Source of the DNA: CAYMTR01 sp964393405
GTDB lineage: Bacteria > Bacteroidota > Bacteroidia > Bacteroidales > Prolixibacteraceae
Length of the DNA: 64,000 nucleotides
Direction of reading: 5' to 3'
NCBI GenBank assembly: GCA_964393405.1
Contig: CAYMTR010000001.1
Location: 124,001-188,000, forward strand
Shown: positions 27,188-35,853 of the stretch, piece after piece
Layout: every line of letters begins with the position of its first letter
Numbering within the stretch: position 1 is the stretch's first letter
Notes under the pieces: generated by a model
Databases searched by the model: none
Seen by the model: only the letters and a program-made list of their open reading frames with translations
Told to the model about the DNA's origin: nothing
Translations under genes and position numbers: made by a program

Positions 27188-28216
27188 ATGAAAAGGTTTA
27201 TATCAATAATTACAGCCGCTCTATTGTCGTTGTCAGGTTTAGCGCAAATAGAAGAAGGGCAGGTTCAAGTTGCGGGGAACGACACCCTAGTTTCTGTTGT
27301 TGATACGTTGATAACAGAAAATGATTCAATGATTGCAAAGGTTGATTCAATAATAACAGCAAGCGATTCAACATCATTAGAAGAAGAAATGGAAGCTGAG
27401 AAGGTTGAAGAAACGGAAAAAGAAGGTAAAACTGATGATAGGGATACTGTCCATATCAGAGTTGGGCGTCATGCAATTGAGATCACTACTGATGAAGACA
27501 AAACCCACATCGACGTAGAGCGGATTGATGAGTTTGAAAGCAGATGGGAAAGGAAAGAACGAGAAAGGTATGATCGGCAAAGATATGGGAGCCGCAAAAG
27601 ATTTGATGGTCATTTGATGGGAATTGATTTTGGAGGGAACCAACTTTTGAATACAAGTTATGCTATGTATCCTGAGGGTTCAGTTGAATTTTTGGAAACA
27701 AGTCCTGAAAAATCATTTGAGGTTAACGTAAATGTTTTTGAATACAGCTTTGGATTTAGCTCATATTTTGGATTAGTAACAGGATTAGGAGTCAACTTTA
27801 ACGACTATAAATTTAAAAACAGAGCAACAATTGTAAAGGACGAGAACGGGATAATACAAGCGAAGCTTTTACCTGAAGGAGATTTCAGGGTAAGCAAGCT
27901 ATCAACGGTATTTATTACTGCTCCTCTATTAATTGAATTTCAGATCCCCGGTCAATGGGATGAAGATAGAATGTTCATAACTGCAGGAGTAATTGGAGGA
28001 GTAAAAATAAGTGAACATACAAAGACACAAATTGGTGAAGAAAAATTAAAAGACAAAGGAGATCATAACCTTTCCCCGGTACGATGGGGTTATACCGCCA
28101 GAGTTGGTTTTGAAAACTTTGGTATTTATGCAACTTACTATAATACAAAACTTTTCAAAAAGGGTTTAGGTCCAGACACAACACCTTTCACAATAGGTTT
28201 GTCGTTTACTTTTTAA
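27188..28216 (+). CDS. Outer-membrane beta-barrel protein, probable target of the adjacent ECF sigma
   Basis: A 342-residue exported protein: signal peptide (1-20, ending LSGLAQ), a Ser/Asp/Thr/Glu-rich low-complexity region (about 25-80), a charged stretch rich in Arg and Glu (RWERKERERYDRQRYGSRK) and a C-terminal 8-stranded-type barrel beginning FDGHLMGIDFGGN and ending with the aromatic terminus LSFTF. The start of the barrel is a form often seen in Bacteroidota porin-like proteins next to sigma/anti-sigma pairs. Substrate or ligand unknown. A candidate ECF promoter precedes it and a clear intrinsic terminator follows it, so it appears to be monocistronic. Confidence 0.8.
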   Translation: MKRFISIITAALLSLSGLAQIEEGQVQVAGNDTLVSVVDTLITENDSMIAKVDSIITASDSTSLEEEMEAEKVEETEKEGKTDDRDTVHIRVGRHAIEITTDEDKTHIDVERIDEFESRWERKERERYDRQRYGSRKRFDGHLMGIDFGGNQLLNTSYAMYPEGSVEFLETSPEKSFEVNVNVFEYSFGFSSYFGLVTGLGVNFNDYKFKNRATIVKDENGIIQAKLLPEGDFRVSKLSTVFITAPLLIEFQIPGQWDEDRMFITAGVIGGVKISEHTKTQIGEEKLKDKGDHNLSPVRWGYTARVGFENFGIYATYYNTKLFKKGLGPDTTPFTIGLSFTF

Positions 28217-28221
28217 TTGAA

Positions 28222-28374
28222 ATTCAATATTCTTAAAAAAGGCCATTGCAGATTTGCAGCGATGGTCTTTTTATTTTTTGCCCAAAGTCGAATTAAGATA
28301 AAATCCATTATTAAACAATCAATATTTCGTATATTTTCTTTAATTTGTCTTATCATTCAATATTCTTAAAAAAG
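28222..28374. repeat. 20-bp perfect direct repeat, 133 bp apart
   Basis: ATTCAATATTCTTAAAAAAG occurs at 28222-28241, after the stop of the barrel gene, and again at 28355-28374, abutting the ATG of the next gene. Flanking bases differ, so the repeat is exactly 20 bp. The first copy forms the A-rich left arm of the terminator. It may reflect a local duplication or slippage. Confidence 0.7.
28236..28279 (+). terminator. Intrinsic terminator after the barrel gene
   Basis: AAAAAGGCCATTGC (28236-28249) pairs with GCGATGGTCTTTTT (28259-28272), a 14-bp stem allowing two G-U pairs and a 9-nt loop, followed by a T-rich tract to 28279. It begins 19 bp after the stop codon of the gene at 27188. Confidence 0.75.
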
Positions 28375-31300
28375 ATGAAATATTTCGTCTTTATATTATT
28401 GATGCTTGTCTTTTCAATTTCATTTGGGATGAGCGGTGAGGAGGATTTTATTTGTTTCAATACAAGTAACGAAAAACTCACCCATAATACTGTTGATGCT
28501 ATAGCAAGGGACAAGCTTGGATATGTGTGGATCGGCACAAATTATGGTCTTAACAGGCTTGATGGGTACAATACTGTAAATTATCTAAGTGACCCTACAG
28601 ATTCAACAACACTTTCAAGTAATTATATAAATGCACTATACGTAGATACTTCAGATGAACTATGGATAGGGACAATTGGTGGCGGATTAAATAAATACGA
28701 CAGAAAATCAAATAGTTTTATCAGAATAAGGGCTTGTAACGCTAATCCCATTGGTTTAAATATTTCAGCTATTACTGAAGATAAATCGGGGAATATATGG
28801 ATTGGGACAATAGGTGAAGGGGTTAACAAATATGATAAAAAAACCGGTCTATTCAAGAAATTTGATTTATCAAAATCAGATCCCTACAATAGGATAAATT
28901 CTAATGTTGTAAAGCTTTTATGTGATAAGAATGGTGATATATGGGTTGGGCTTAACCAGGGAGAAGTATTTAAAGTTGACACAAAAACGGAAGAAGTTAA
29001 GTACATGAGCCTATTCAGAAATCAGGAAAACTTCTCTGACATTGGGTCGATAAAGGGAATTGCAGAGCAAAAAAACGGAACACTCCTATTTGTAACATGG
29101 GCAGGAAATTTATACAAGCTAAATCCAAAAACAGATACGCAGATTCAACTGTTGAGAAGCCCCAATTTCTTCGACAACAATCTATTAACTGACATAGCCA
29201 TTGATACAGAGGAGAATATCTGGATAAGTACTTGGGAAAATGGAATAATAAAAATTGACGGCAAAACAGGAGAAAAGAATCAGCTTACCAGAAATAGATT
29301 CTCCCAAAACAGTTTAGGATCAGATGCAATAAACATCATGTTCCTCGACTGTTATAACAATCTATGGATAGGAACAATAGACAATGGTCTTTCTTTGCTT
29401 CCTCTAAAGAAAAGGATGTTCAAAACACTTAACATTAGTAGTTCTGAAACGCCCCTACCCGTTGAGATAAATGCGTATTCAATAATCAGGGATTTAAACG
29501 ATAATTTATGGATCGGAACTCGTGGACAGGGTTTATGGCAATATAATTTAAAGACAGGCATAGCAACAAATTACAGGTCAGAAAATAATAAAGGTCTTGC
29601 AAGCAATTCAATTTTTACTTTGGAATTAAGCAACGAAGGCAACATCTGGATAGGCACCGACAAAGGGTTCATCAGCTTGTTTGACACTAAAACAAAGAAA
29701 TTTACGAAGCTGGATAATAAAATTGATGACTGGAGCAATGCAATTTTCTCTATTGCTGAGAGCAAAGACTATCTGTGGGGAGGTTCTTGGGGAGGAGGAA
29801 TAAAGAAGGTCGATAAAAAAAACCTCACATATAAATCCATTAATTTCGACGATAAAGATCAATTTAGAAATAGCGTATTTGATTTAGAACTATGCGATTC
29901 TATACTATGGTTATCAAATATTGGAATGGGGCTGATCAGATTTAATGTTAACAATGATACCTGGAAAGTATATTCTCATTCAACTGAATTTCCTGATTTC
30001 CCTAAAGAAAGAATTATTGATATACATGTTGAAAATCACAATTCTGTGATTATAGCTACAGATGGAACCGGATTATATCACTTTATTCCATCGGAAGAAA
30101 AAATTAAAAAGATTGCCCCTGAAAATTTACTTGCCGGGAATATAATACAGGGAGTAGTCACTGATGAGAAAGGAGATATTTGGGCTGTTACAATTTCAGG
30201 AGTATCGATGATTGAAAGAAATACAGGAAAGATATATAATTTCTATAGGCACAATGGATTGATTAATAATCAATTTAATAAAGGAGCTGTATATTACGAC
30301 AAAATAGATAACACAATATATACCGGAGGTGTTGAAGGAGTAAATTATACAACTCCCGGCCAAATCATTATTGATACCATTGTAAAATCAACAGTAATAA
30401 CCGGCTTACATATTTCAGGAGAAATAATTTCTGTTCCAAATAACAGAAACATCCTCGAATCTGTCGACCTATCAAAAGAGATCCACTTATATAGAAAAGA
30501 CAAAATGATCTCTTTATATTTTTCATCGATGGATTTCAATCCTTCTTCTCTGAATAAATACTATTTCAAGTTATCAGGCTTTGATTCCGAATGGAGAGAA
30601 TCAGATTATTCTCGAAACTTTGTTCAATATACTAATCTCTATCCCGGAGAGTATATTTTCAAGGTGAAATCGTGTAACAGAGATGGCTTAATATCGGAAG
30701 ATGAGACTGAGATTAAAATAATTATGCACCCTGCCTTTTGGCAAACCTGGGTTTTTAAAGTAATTGTTGCTCTACTTTTGTTGAGCTTAATCACTATTTA
30801 TTTCAGAAACAGGTACCGGAGTTTGCTTAAGTCAAAAGTGATCCTTGAGCAGAAAGTACATGAAAGAACCTCTGAGATAGAGAAGCAGAAAGAGCACATT
30901 GAAAAACAAAAGAAAGATCTTGAACTTGCAAACGAGACAAAAGATAAATTCTTTTCGATTATAAGCCATGATTTAAGAAACCCGGTCACTTCAATTGATC
31001 AGCTGATTAAAATCATTCTTCTTCAATACGATACAGCGAATAGCGATAAAATAAAAATGTATCTGCATTCGCTTCAGAAGTCTTCATCCAACACCTTAGA
31101 ATTACTAAATGATCTATTGATATGGGCACAAACACAAACCAATAGAATTTCAATAAAAAAGAAACCTATCCCGATTGATGAACTTATAATAAGTGTTGAA
31201 AGCCAATGCAATGATTTAGCACAAAATAAAAACATCCATTTGGCTCTGCCGTTTAATACAAACCTAAAAGTACATACAGATAAAAACACTATTCAGACAG

Positions 31301-31617
31301 TTCTGAGAAACCTTGTCACCAATGCAATAAAATTTTCACATCCGGGAGGGAAAGTTGAAATAAGTGTTGAAGCAAAAGGACATGAAATTGTTTTCAGCAT
31401 CATTGACAACGGCGTTGGAATGAAAGAAAGTGAGCTCAACAATCTGTTTAAAATTGAAAATATATCAACAAAATCAGGCACTTCAGGAGAAACAGGAACG
31501 GGATTAGGGTTAGTTATTTGCAATGAATTCTTAAAATTGAATGGAAAGAAGCTTAATGTTGAGAGTGAATATGGAAAGGGGACCAGATTTTGGTTTACTC
31601 TGGAGAAAGCAAGATAA
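28375..31617 (+). CDS. Periplasmic-propeller sensor histidine kinase (HTCS-like sensor without receiver or AraC output)
   Basis: A 1080-residue membrane kinase. I start at MKYFVFILLMLVFSIS (28375), which gives a signal/anchor; a TTG 30 bp earlier is less likely. About 14 propeller repeats (AIARDKLGYVWIGTNYGLNR, and DKSGNIWIGT-type motifs repeated) span about 30-670. Then come a Y_Y_Y domain (YYFKLSGFDSEWRE, YPGEYIFKVKS), one transmembrane helix (VFKVIVALLLLSLITIYF), a coiled coil, HisKA (FSIISHDLRNPVTSIDQ) and an ATPase (VLRNLVTNAIKFS, SIIDNGVGMKE, TGLGLVICNEF). It ends straight after the ATPase, lacking the receiver and AraC domains of a hybrid two-component system. No response regulator is nearby, and the adjacent genes are housekeeping, so its output is unknown. 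Confidence 0.88.
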   Translation: MKYFVFILLMLVFSISFGMSGEEDFICFNTSNEKLTHNTVDAIARDKLGYVWIGTNYGLNRLDGYNTVNYLSDPTDSTTLSSNYINALYVDTSDELWIGTIGGGLNKYDRKSNSFIRIRACNANPIGLNISAITEDKSGNIWIGTIGEGVNKYDKKTGLFKKFDLSKSDPYNRINSNVVKLLCDKNGDIWVGLNQGEVFKVDTKTEEVKYMSLFRNQENFSDIGSIKGIAEQKNGTLLFVTWAGNLYKLNPKTDTQIQLLRSPNFFDNNLLTDIAIDTEENIWISTWENGIIKIDGKTGEKNQLTRNRFSQNSLGSDAINIMFLDCYNNLWIGTIDNGLSLLPLKKRMFKTLNISSSETPLPVEINAYSIIRDLNDNLWIGTRGQGLWQYNLKTGIATNYRSENNKGLASNSIFTLELSNEGNIWIGTDKGFISLFDTKTKKFTKLDNKIDDWSNAIFSIAESKDYLWGGSWGGGIKKVDKKNLTYKSINFDDKDQFRNSVFDLELCDSILWLSNIGMGLIRFNVNNDTWKVYSHSTEFPDFPKERIIDIHVENHNSVIIATDGTGLYHFIPSEEKIKKIAPENLLAGNIIQGVVTDEKGDIWAVTISGVSMIERNTGKIYNFYRHNGLINNQFNKGAVYYDKIDNTIYTGGVEGVNYTTPGQIIIDTIVKSTVITGLHISGEIISVPNNRNILESVDLSKEIHLYRKDKMISLYFSSMDFNPSSLNKYYFKLSGFDSEWRESDYSRNFVQYTNLYPGEYIFKVKSCNRDGLISEDETEIKIIMHPAFWQTWVFKVIVALLLLSLITIYFRNRYRSLLKSKVILEQKVHERTSEIEKQKEHIEKQKKDLELANETKDKFFSIISHDLRNPVTSIDQLIKIILLQYDTANSDKIKMYLHSLQKSSSNTLELLNDLLIWAQTQTNRISIKKKPIPIDELIISVESQCNDLAQNKNIHLALPFNTNLKVHTDKNTIQTVLRNLVTNAIKFSHPGGKVEISVEAKGHEIVFSIIDNGVGMKESELNNLFKIENISTKSGTSGETGTGLGLVICNEFLKLNGKKLNVESEYGKGTRFWFTLEKAR

Positions 31618-31619
31618 AT

Positions 31620-32840
31620 TTATTCTTCCCTTAATTGAAAAAACTTTTGTGGTAGAAATTTTACAGGAATCCAAGAAGCAAGGGCACCAATTATTAGAAC
31701 GGTAAAAAATATAATAATCAAACTACCCACCTTTATATCAACAGGATAATTTTCAACCGAAAAAGAACCCGGAAATTTTAGCCATCCATAGTGGATTTGG
31801 CCCAAACAAATAAGAACGCCCAAGAATATACCAATCAAGCAACCGGTTAAAGAAACAAGCCAGCCTTCAAATAGGAATATTCTACCAAGATCCTTCTTCG
31901 TAAGCCCTAAACTAAGAAGAATGTTTATATCCTTCTTCTTGTCAATAATCAGCATAGCAATAGAACTTGCAAGATTAAAAGAAGCAATAATTACAATGAA
32001 AGAAAGAATTAAGAAAATAAAAAACCTTTCACTTTCAGCTACCTTATAATAATCTTCATGTTGCTGATATCTGTTGAGAACTTTAAATCTGCTGCCAAGA
32101 AGTTTCTGAGTTTCTTTTTGAAACCTTTTAATATTTGTTCCTTCTTTAAGTTGCAACTCAATGGCAGTTACGTTCTTTTCAATGTCGAGCAACTCTCTGG
32201 CTGATTCAATTGAAATAAGGGCATACATATCATCAACTTCCTGCTGATTGACAGAATATATACCTGAAAGGAAAAAATACTTCTGCTTAAATGGATTAGA
32301 AAGAATACTGGTTTTATTCCCTTTTTTGGGTACAGAAATATATATAGGATGAATAAAATTAGCTGAAGCCCCAAGATTATATGCCAGACCCCTTCCGATT
32401 ACTGCATAGTTAAAATTGCCATCATATAGTAAAAGTTTTCCGTCATACATCATTGTATCCAAAGAAGACATTTCCAGATACTCTTCATCCACTCCTTTAA
32501 TGTAAGCTATATGCTGACGATCTTCGAAACGGAAATGGGCAATCTCTTCAACAACCTCACAATAATGGACAACTGATTTATCTTCTTTTAACTTTTTAAA
32601 TACTTCAGCGTTTGGATCAAACTGATTTCCTTCAACCAAAGTAATTTTGATTTCAGAATCAAAAACACTGAAAAAAGATTTTATAAGAACATCAAATCCA
32701 TTAAAAATTGAAAGAACAACAACCAGAGCAATTGTTCCCACAATAACACCAGTCAAAGCTACTCCGGAAATGATATTGACAACATTTCTTGATTTTCTGG
32801 CAATAAAATACCGATTAGCTATGTATAGTGATAGTTCCAA
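31620..32840 (-). CDS. FtsX-family ABC permease (LolC/LolE-like)
   Basis: A 406-residue MacB/FtsX-type permease with one N-terminal membrane helix (about 20-45), a large periplasmic domain and three C-terminal helices (about 270-300, 320-345, 370-395). The N-terminus (LSLYIANRYFIARKSRNVVN) is the conserved start of this Bacteroidota lipoprotein-release permease family. It has an unusual TTG start placed immediately after the TAG stop of the upstream methyltransferase, with no gap. LolC/E-type permeases extract lipoproteins from the inner membrane with an ATPase (LolD), but no ATPase is next to it. It is probably the last gene of a rbfA-methyltransferase-permease unit. Confidence 0.82.
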   Translation of the reverse strand: MELSLYIANRYFIARKSRNVVNIISGVALTGVIVGTIALVVVLSIFNGFDVLIKSFFSVFDSEIKITLVEGNQFDPNAEVFKKLKEDKSVVHYCEVVEEIAHFRFEDRQHIAYIKGVDEEYLEMSSLDTMMYDGKLLLYDGNFNYAVIGRGLAYNLGASANFIHPIYISVPKKGNKTSILSNPFKQKYFFLSGIYSVNQQEVDDMYALISIESARELLDIEKNVTAIELQLKEGTNIKRFQKETQKLLGSRFKVLNRYQQHEDYYKVAESERFFIFLILSFIVIIASFNLASSIAMLIIDKKKDINILLSLGLTKKDLGRIFLFEGWLVSLTGCLIGIFLGVLICLGQIHYGWLKFPGSFSVENYPVDIKVGSLIIIFFTVLIIGALASWIPVKFLPQKFFQLREE

Positions 32841-33647
32841 CTATTTGATGGCTGTTACAATTAATCCTGTTCCTGTTTTATGAACTTTGATTACATCTAT
32901 CCAGTTAAGAAAAGCAGCAATAGGAAAGGCTATAATGTAGTAAAAAGGCAGAATAAGATAAAAAGCCTTGCTCACCCCAATCATTTGGATAGGGTATTTC
33001 ATAGAAATCAGCCATGAAATATGACCAGACATTCCATATTGATAGCGAGCGTTAATATTTAAAAACCCTGCTTCTTGCAACTTGCTTCGTATCTCATCAA
33101 TATTGTATCCATCTCTTACATGTTCATCAATAAATCCAGAGCCATCTTCGTGATCATGAGAATCAGAGCCACCTTTATCGCTTGGAGTTGAAACTATCAA
33201 CATTCCTTTATTTTTCAACGATTTGTAAAAGTTTTTGAAAACGGCAATATCGTCTTCGATATGTTCCATCACATCAACAGATAAAATCAGATCATACTGG
33301 TCGAATTCGATATGTTTTGTGAGGTCGGCATTCTCAAATATGACCCTTTGATTCAATTTAGATTTTAAGAAAAAAATGTTGCAATCCTGTATTTGTTCGT
33401 CTTTTATGTCGACAGCCTTTATCAAAGCTTTAGGAAACATACGTGCCATGCGATATGAATATTGCCCAAAACCAGACCCGGCATCAAGAATGATTGGATT
33501 TTCAGGAGCATCCCATCTACGTAATTCTTTCCTTATATGCCAAGACCTTAACAGTAGCATATCTAAAAGCTTATAGAAAATTTTACGATAGCAAGTTGAC
33601 CGGTTAAATACTTTACCAAGACTTCTTTTAATTGGATCGTATTCCAT
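32841..33647 (-). CDS. Class I SAM-dependent methyltransferase
   Basis: A 268-residue methyltransferase with SAM motif I ILDAGSGFGQYS (about 50-61), acidic motif II KAVDIKDEQ and motif IV LILSVDVMEHIEDD. The C-terminal third is hydrophobic (AFYLILPFYYIIAFPIAAFL) and may sit on the membrane, which suggests a lipid, quinone-like or membrane-bound substrate; the substrate is unknown. The start at 33647 gives MEYDPIKRSL and follows rbfA by 10 bp. The stop abuts the TTG start of the permease, suggesting translational coupling. Confidence 0.8.
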   Translation of the reverse strand: MEYDPIKRSLGKVFNRSTCYRKIFYKLLDMLLLRSWHIRKELRRWDAPENPIILDAGSGFGQYSYRMARMFPKALIKAVDIKDEQIQDCNIFFLKSKLNQRVIFENADLTKHIEFDQYDLILSVDVMEHIEDDIAVFKNFYKSLKNKGMLIVSTPSDKGGSDSHDHEDGSGFIDEHVRDGYNIDEIRSKLQEAGFLNINARYQYGMSGHISWLISMKYPIQMIGVSKAFYLILPFYYIIAFPIAAFLNWIDVIKVHKTGTGLIVTAIK

Positions 33648-33657
33648 CAGTTAAGTA

Positions 33658-33996
33658 TTAATTTTTGAGTATATGAGTAATGTTGTCTATATAATCTAAG
33701 CTGTCATCAACAAAGAAATCCAGTTCTGGAACAATCCTTAACTGTTTGCCAACTTTTCTTCCCAGCATACCTCTCAACTGAGGAGAGAGTTGTTTGATAA
33801 GGCTTAGAATCTCTGCTGTACCTTCTGATGGGAATATACTAAGATAAACCCTTGCGACAGACATATCTTTCGAAATTCTGACAACAGTAACTGATATCAT
33901 TCTCCCTTTGAAATGCTCCTTACTTTCGTGAAGGAAAATTTCAGCAAGTTCTTTTTGTATCAGCCTTGAAATTTTATTTTGTCTGATTGAGTACAT
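33658..33996 (-). CDS. rbfA: Ribosome-binding factor A
   Basis: A 112-residue protein starting at MYSIRQNKISRLIQKELAEI (33996); an in-frame ATG 10 codons upstream would add residues not seen in RbfA. The family is recognised by the N-terminal RQNKISRLIQKELAEIF helix, VTVVRISKDMSVARVYLSIF and the RIVPELDFFVDDSLDY end. RbfA binds the 30S subunit and helps 16S rRNA 5' end maturation, notably in cold. It is the first gene of the minus-strand unit, with a TAnnTTTG -7 box 28 bp upstream on the minus strand and metF divergent. Confidence 0.92.
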   Translation of the reverse strand: MYSIRQNKISRLIQKELAEIFLHESKEHFKGRMISVTVVRISKDMSVARVYLSIFPSEGTAEILSLIKQLSPQLRGMLGRKVGKQLRIVPELDFFVDDSLDYIDNITHILKN

Positions 33997-34023
33997 ATCT
34001 TTTATTGAGAATTTTAACAAGCA

Positions 34024-34069
34024 CAAAGTTAATGATTCAAATCCAATAATAATTAATTTTGTATTTTTG
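34024..34069. promoter_or_regulatory. Divergent Bacteroidota-type -7 boxes between rbfA and metF
   Basis: On the minus strand TAACTTTG (34024-34031) matches the TAnnTTTG consensus 28 bp before the rbfA start. On the plus strand TAATTTTG (34054-34061) and TATTTTTG (34062-34069) match it 45-60 bp before metF. I see no good -33 TTTG box for any of them, so the assignment rests on the -7 element and position. Confidence 0.45.
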
Positions 34070-34113
34070 CCTTCTCAGAAACTCAAGAAATATCAAAAAC
34101 AAAATATTTACCT

Positions 34114-35067
34114 ATGAAAGTTATTGACATCATTAACAAATCAGATAAACCTATTTTTTCTTTTGAACTACTTCCACCCTTAAAAGGAACAAGTGGAGAC
34201 AAACTTTACGAAACAATTGAACAGTTAATTGAATTTGAGCCCCGTTATATAAATATAACAACTCACCGTGATGAAATAGACTTCAGGACCAGAGAGGATG
34301 GATTAATAGAAAAAAGAATTGTAAGAAAGCGTCCAGGAACTGTTGCTATTGCAGCTTCAATTCAATATAAATACGGAATTACGGTTGTGCCTCATATTCT
34401 TTGTGGTGGATTTTCTAAAAGCGAAACTGAGCATGTGCTTATAGACCTTAATTTTTTAGGAATTGATAATGTTCTTGCTTTAAGAGGCGATGGCCTTAAG
34501 CAAGAACCAACTTTCACTCCTGATAAAAACGGTAATTCAAATGCTAATGAGCTTGTAGAACAAATATCTGCTTTAAAGAAAGGCAAGTATCTTGACCCCT
34601 ATCTAAAAAACAATATTCCACTTGACTTTTGTATTGGTGTGGCAGGATATCCTGAAAAACACTTTGAAGCGCCTAATCTTGAAAATGACCTCAAATATTT
34701 GAAAAAGAAAGTAGAATCCGGAGCAGACTACATCGTTACACAGATGTTCTTCGACAACCAGAAGTTTTACAGTTTTGTTGATAAATGCCGGGAGAATGGA
34801 ATTACGGTACCAATAATACCAGGAATAAAACCTATTGCTGTACAGAATCAGCTCAATGTTTTGCCTAAAATATTCAGGATTGACTTACCGGTAGAACTTG
34901 CTAACGAACTTTCTTTATGTAAGAATAACGATGATGCAAAGAAAGTAGGAACTGAATGGGCAATTCATCAGGCCAAAGACCTTATAGCACATGGAGTTCC
35001 TAGCTTACATGTATACACATACGGGATTACTGATAATGTCAAAGAAATAATGAAGGCAGTATTATAA
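34114..35067 (+). CDS. metF: Methylenetetrahydrofolate reductase
   Basis: A 317-residue FAD-dependent reductase that makes 5-methyl-THF for methionine synthesis. The catalytic Glu lies in FSFELLPPLKG, with conserved NITTHRDE, ALRGDG and YIVTQMFFDNQKFYSFV blocks forming the TIM barrel and its FAD/folate site. Length is that of the bacterial single-domain form. It stands alone, divergent from rbfA, with a strong intrinsic terminator right after it. No SAM or other riboswitch-like structure is evident in the 117-bp upstream region. Confidence 0.95.
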   Translation: MKVIDIINKSDKPIFSFELLPPLKGTSGDKLYETIEQLIEFEPRYINITTHRDEIDFRTREDGLIEKRIVRKRPGTVAIAASIQYKYGITVVPHILCGGFSKSETEHVLIDLNFLGIDNVLALRGDGLKQEPTFTPDKNGNSNANELVEQISALKKGKYLDPYLKNNIPLDFCIGVAGYPEKHFEAPNLENDLKYLKKKVESGADYIVTQMFFDNQKFYSFVDKCRENGITVPIIPGIKPIAVQNQLNVLPKIFRIDLPVELANELSLCKNNDDAKKVGTEWAIHQAKDLIAHGVPSLHVYTYGITDNVKEIMKAVL

Positions 35068-35072
35068 AAAAA

Positions 35073-35101
35073 AAGCTATCTTTTGGATAGCTTCTTTTTT
35101 T
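35073..35101. terminator. Bidirectional intrinsic terminator between metF and the convergent gene
   Basis: AAGCTATC (35073-35080), loop TTTTG, GATAGCTT (35086-35093), preceded by an A-run and followed by CTTTTTTTT. It therefore works for metF on the plus strand and for the gene ending at 35101 on the minus strand. The U-tract even overlaps the stop of that convergent gene. Confidence 0.85.
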
Positions 35102-35814
35102 TATTGGTTACATATAGTTGAATACTCGTAAACATGCTGAGCTAAGTCTGTCCATTTAGGATTTTCTCCATATTTTTCTATTAAAGCAGGACAATCGCTC
35201 CATATTTCATTGAATTTCTTTTTATAATCTTTCTTCTGAATCAAAACTGCAGCTTCTCCTTTTTTGAAATAATATGATTTTAAATCACCTCCGGCAAGTG
35301 TTATTCCTCCAATACCAACACCCATTGATTCCTGGGCAAAAGGATCATTATAAACTTTTACTTTGGAACTGAAAGCCGGATTTACAACCTGCATAAGTAA
35401 TTTCTGTGTTTTCTTTCCAAACTTAACATCGGTGCTTTCAAAATAAACATATCCGTCAGCAATCTTGCTATTGTCAAGGTTATCGCTTTTCCACATCTTG
35501 GCATCTGAAAGAAATTTGTCGGCCTGGTTTAATTTATCTACAAGACTTTGAGGACGGTACATGAAGTCAATATCAGAAGGTTTTACTTTCTTTGTTTTGC
35601 CATCTGCATCTTTCACTTTCATTTCAGAAATCTGTCCTTTCTTAAACTTTACAGTAAGAATTTTAGCTTCCAACACCGAACCATCCTTCATTGTGATGTA
35701 TGAGGTTTTGGTTTGAGAATATGAACTTGAAGGCATTGAAAACTGTTGAGCCATGGCATTAAAACCTAAGGCAGAAATAAGCAATAATGCAAAAAATAAG
35801 AATGATCTTTTCAT
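35101..35814 (-). CDS. Hypothetical exported protein
   Basis: A 237-residue protein with a signal peptide (MKRSFLFFALLLISALGFNAMA). The middle has a small beta-rich segment (YITMKDGSVLEAKILTVKFK) that resembles secreted Bacteroidota proteins with a short SH3/DUF-like barrel, followed by a helical part and a Lys-rich region (KKGEAAVLIQKKDYKKKFNE). No catalytic motif is visible and the function is unknown. It follows aroA by 39 bp in the same direction, and the metF terminator serves it on the other strand. Confidence 0.75.
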   Translation of the reverse strand: MKRSFLFFALLLISALGFNAMAQQFSMPSSSYSQTKTSYITMKDGSVLEAKILTVKFKKGQISEMKVKDADGKTKKVKPSDIDFMYRPQSLVDKLNQADKFLSDAKMWKSDNLDNSKIADGYVYFESTDVKFGKKTQKLLMQVVNPAFSSKVKVYNDPFAQESMGVGIGGITLAGGDLKSYYFKKGEAAVLIQKKDYKKKFNEIWSDCPALIEKYGENPKWTDLAQHVYEYSTICNQ

Positions 35815-35853
35815 ATGATTTAATGTTTAATTAGTGCCTAAATATAGTAAAGT

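Noticed and set aside
28375..31617. Full hybrid two-component system (HTCS)
   Set aside because: The sensor and kinase match, but the protein stops after the ATPase; no receiver or AraC domain follows before the convergent permease gene.
34027..34113. SAM riboswitch before metF
   Set aside because: The upstream region is short and A/T-rich with no conserved stem set; only -7 boxes are visible.
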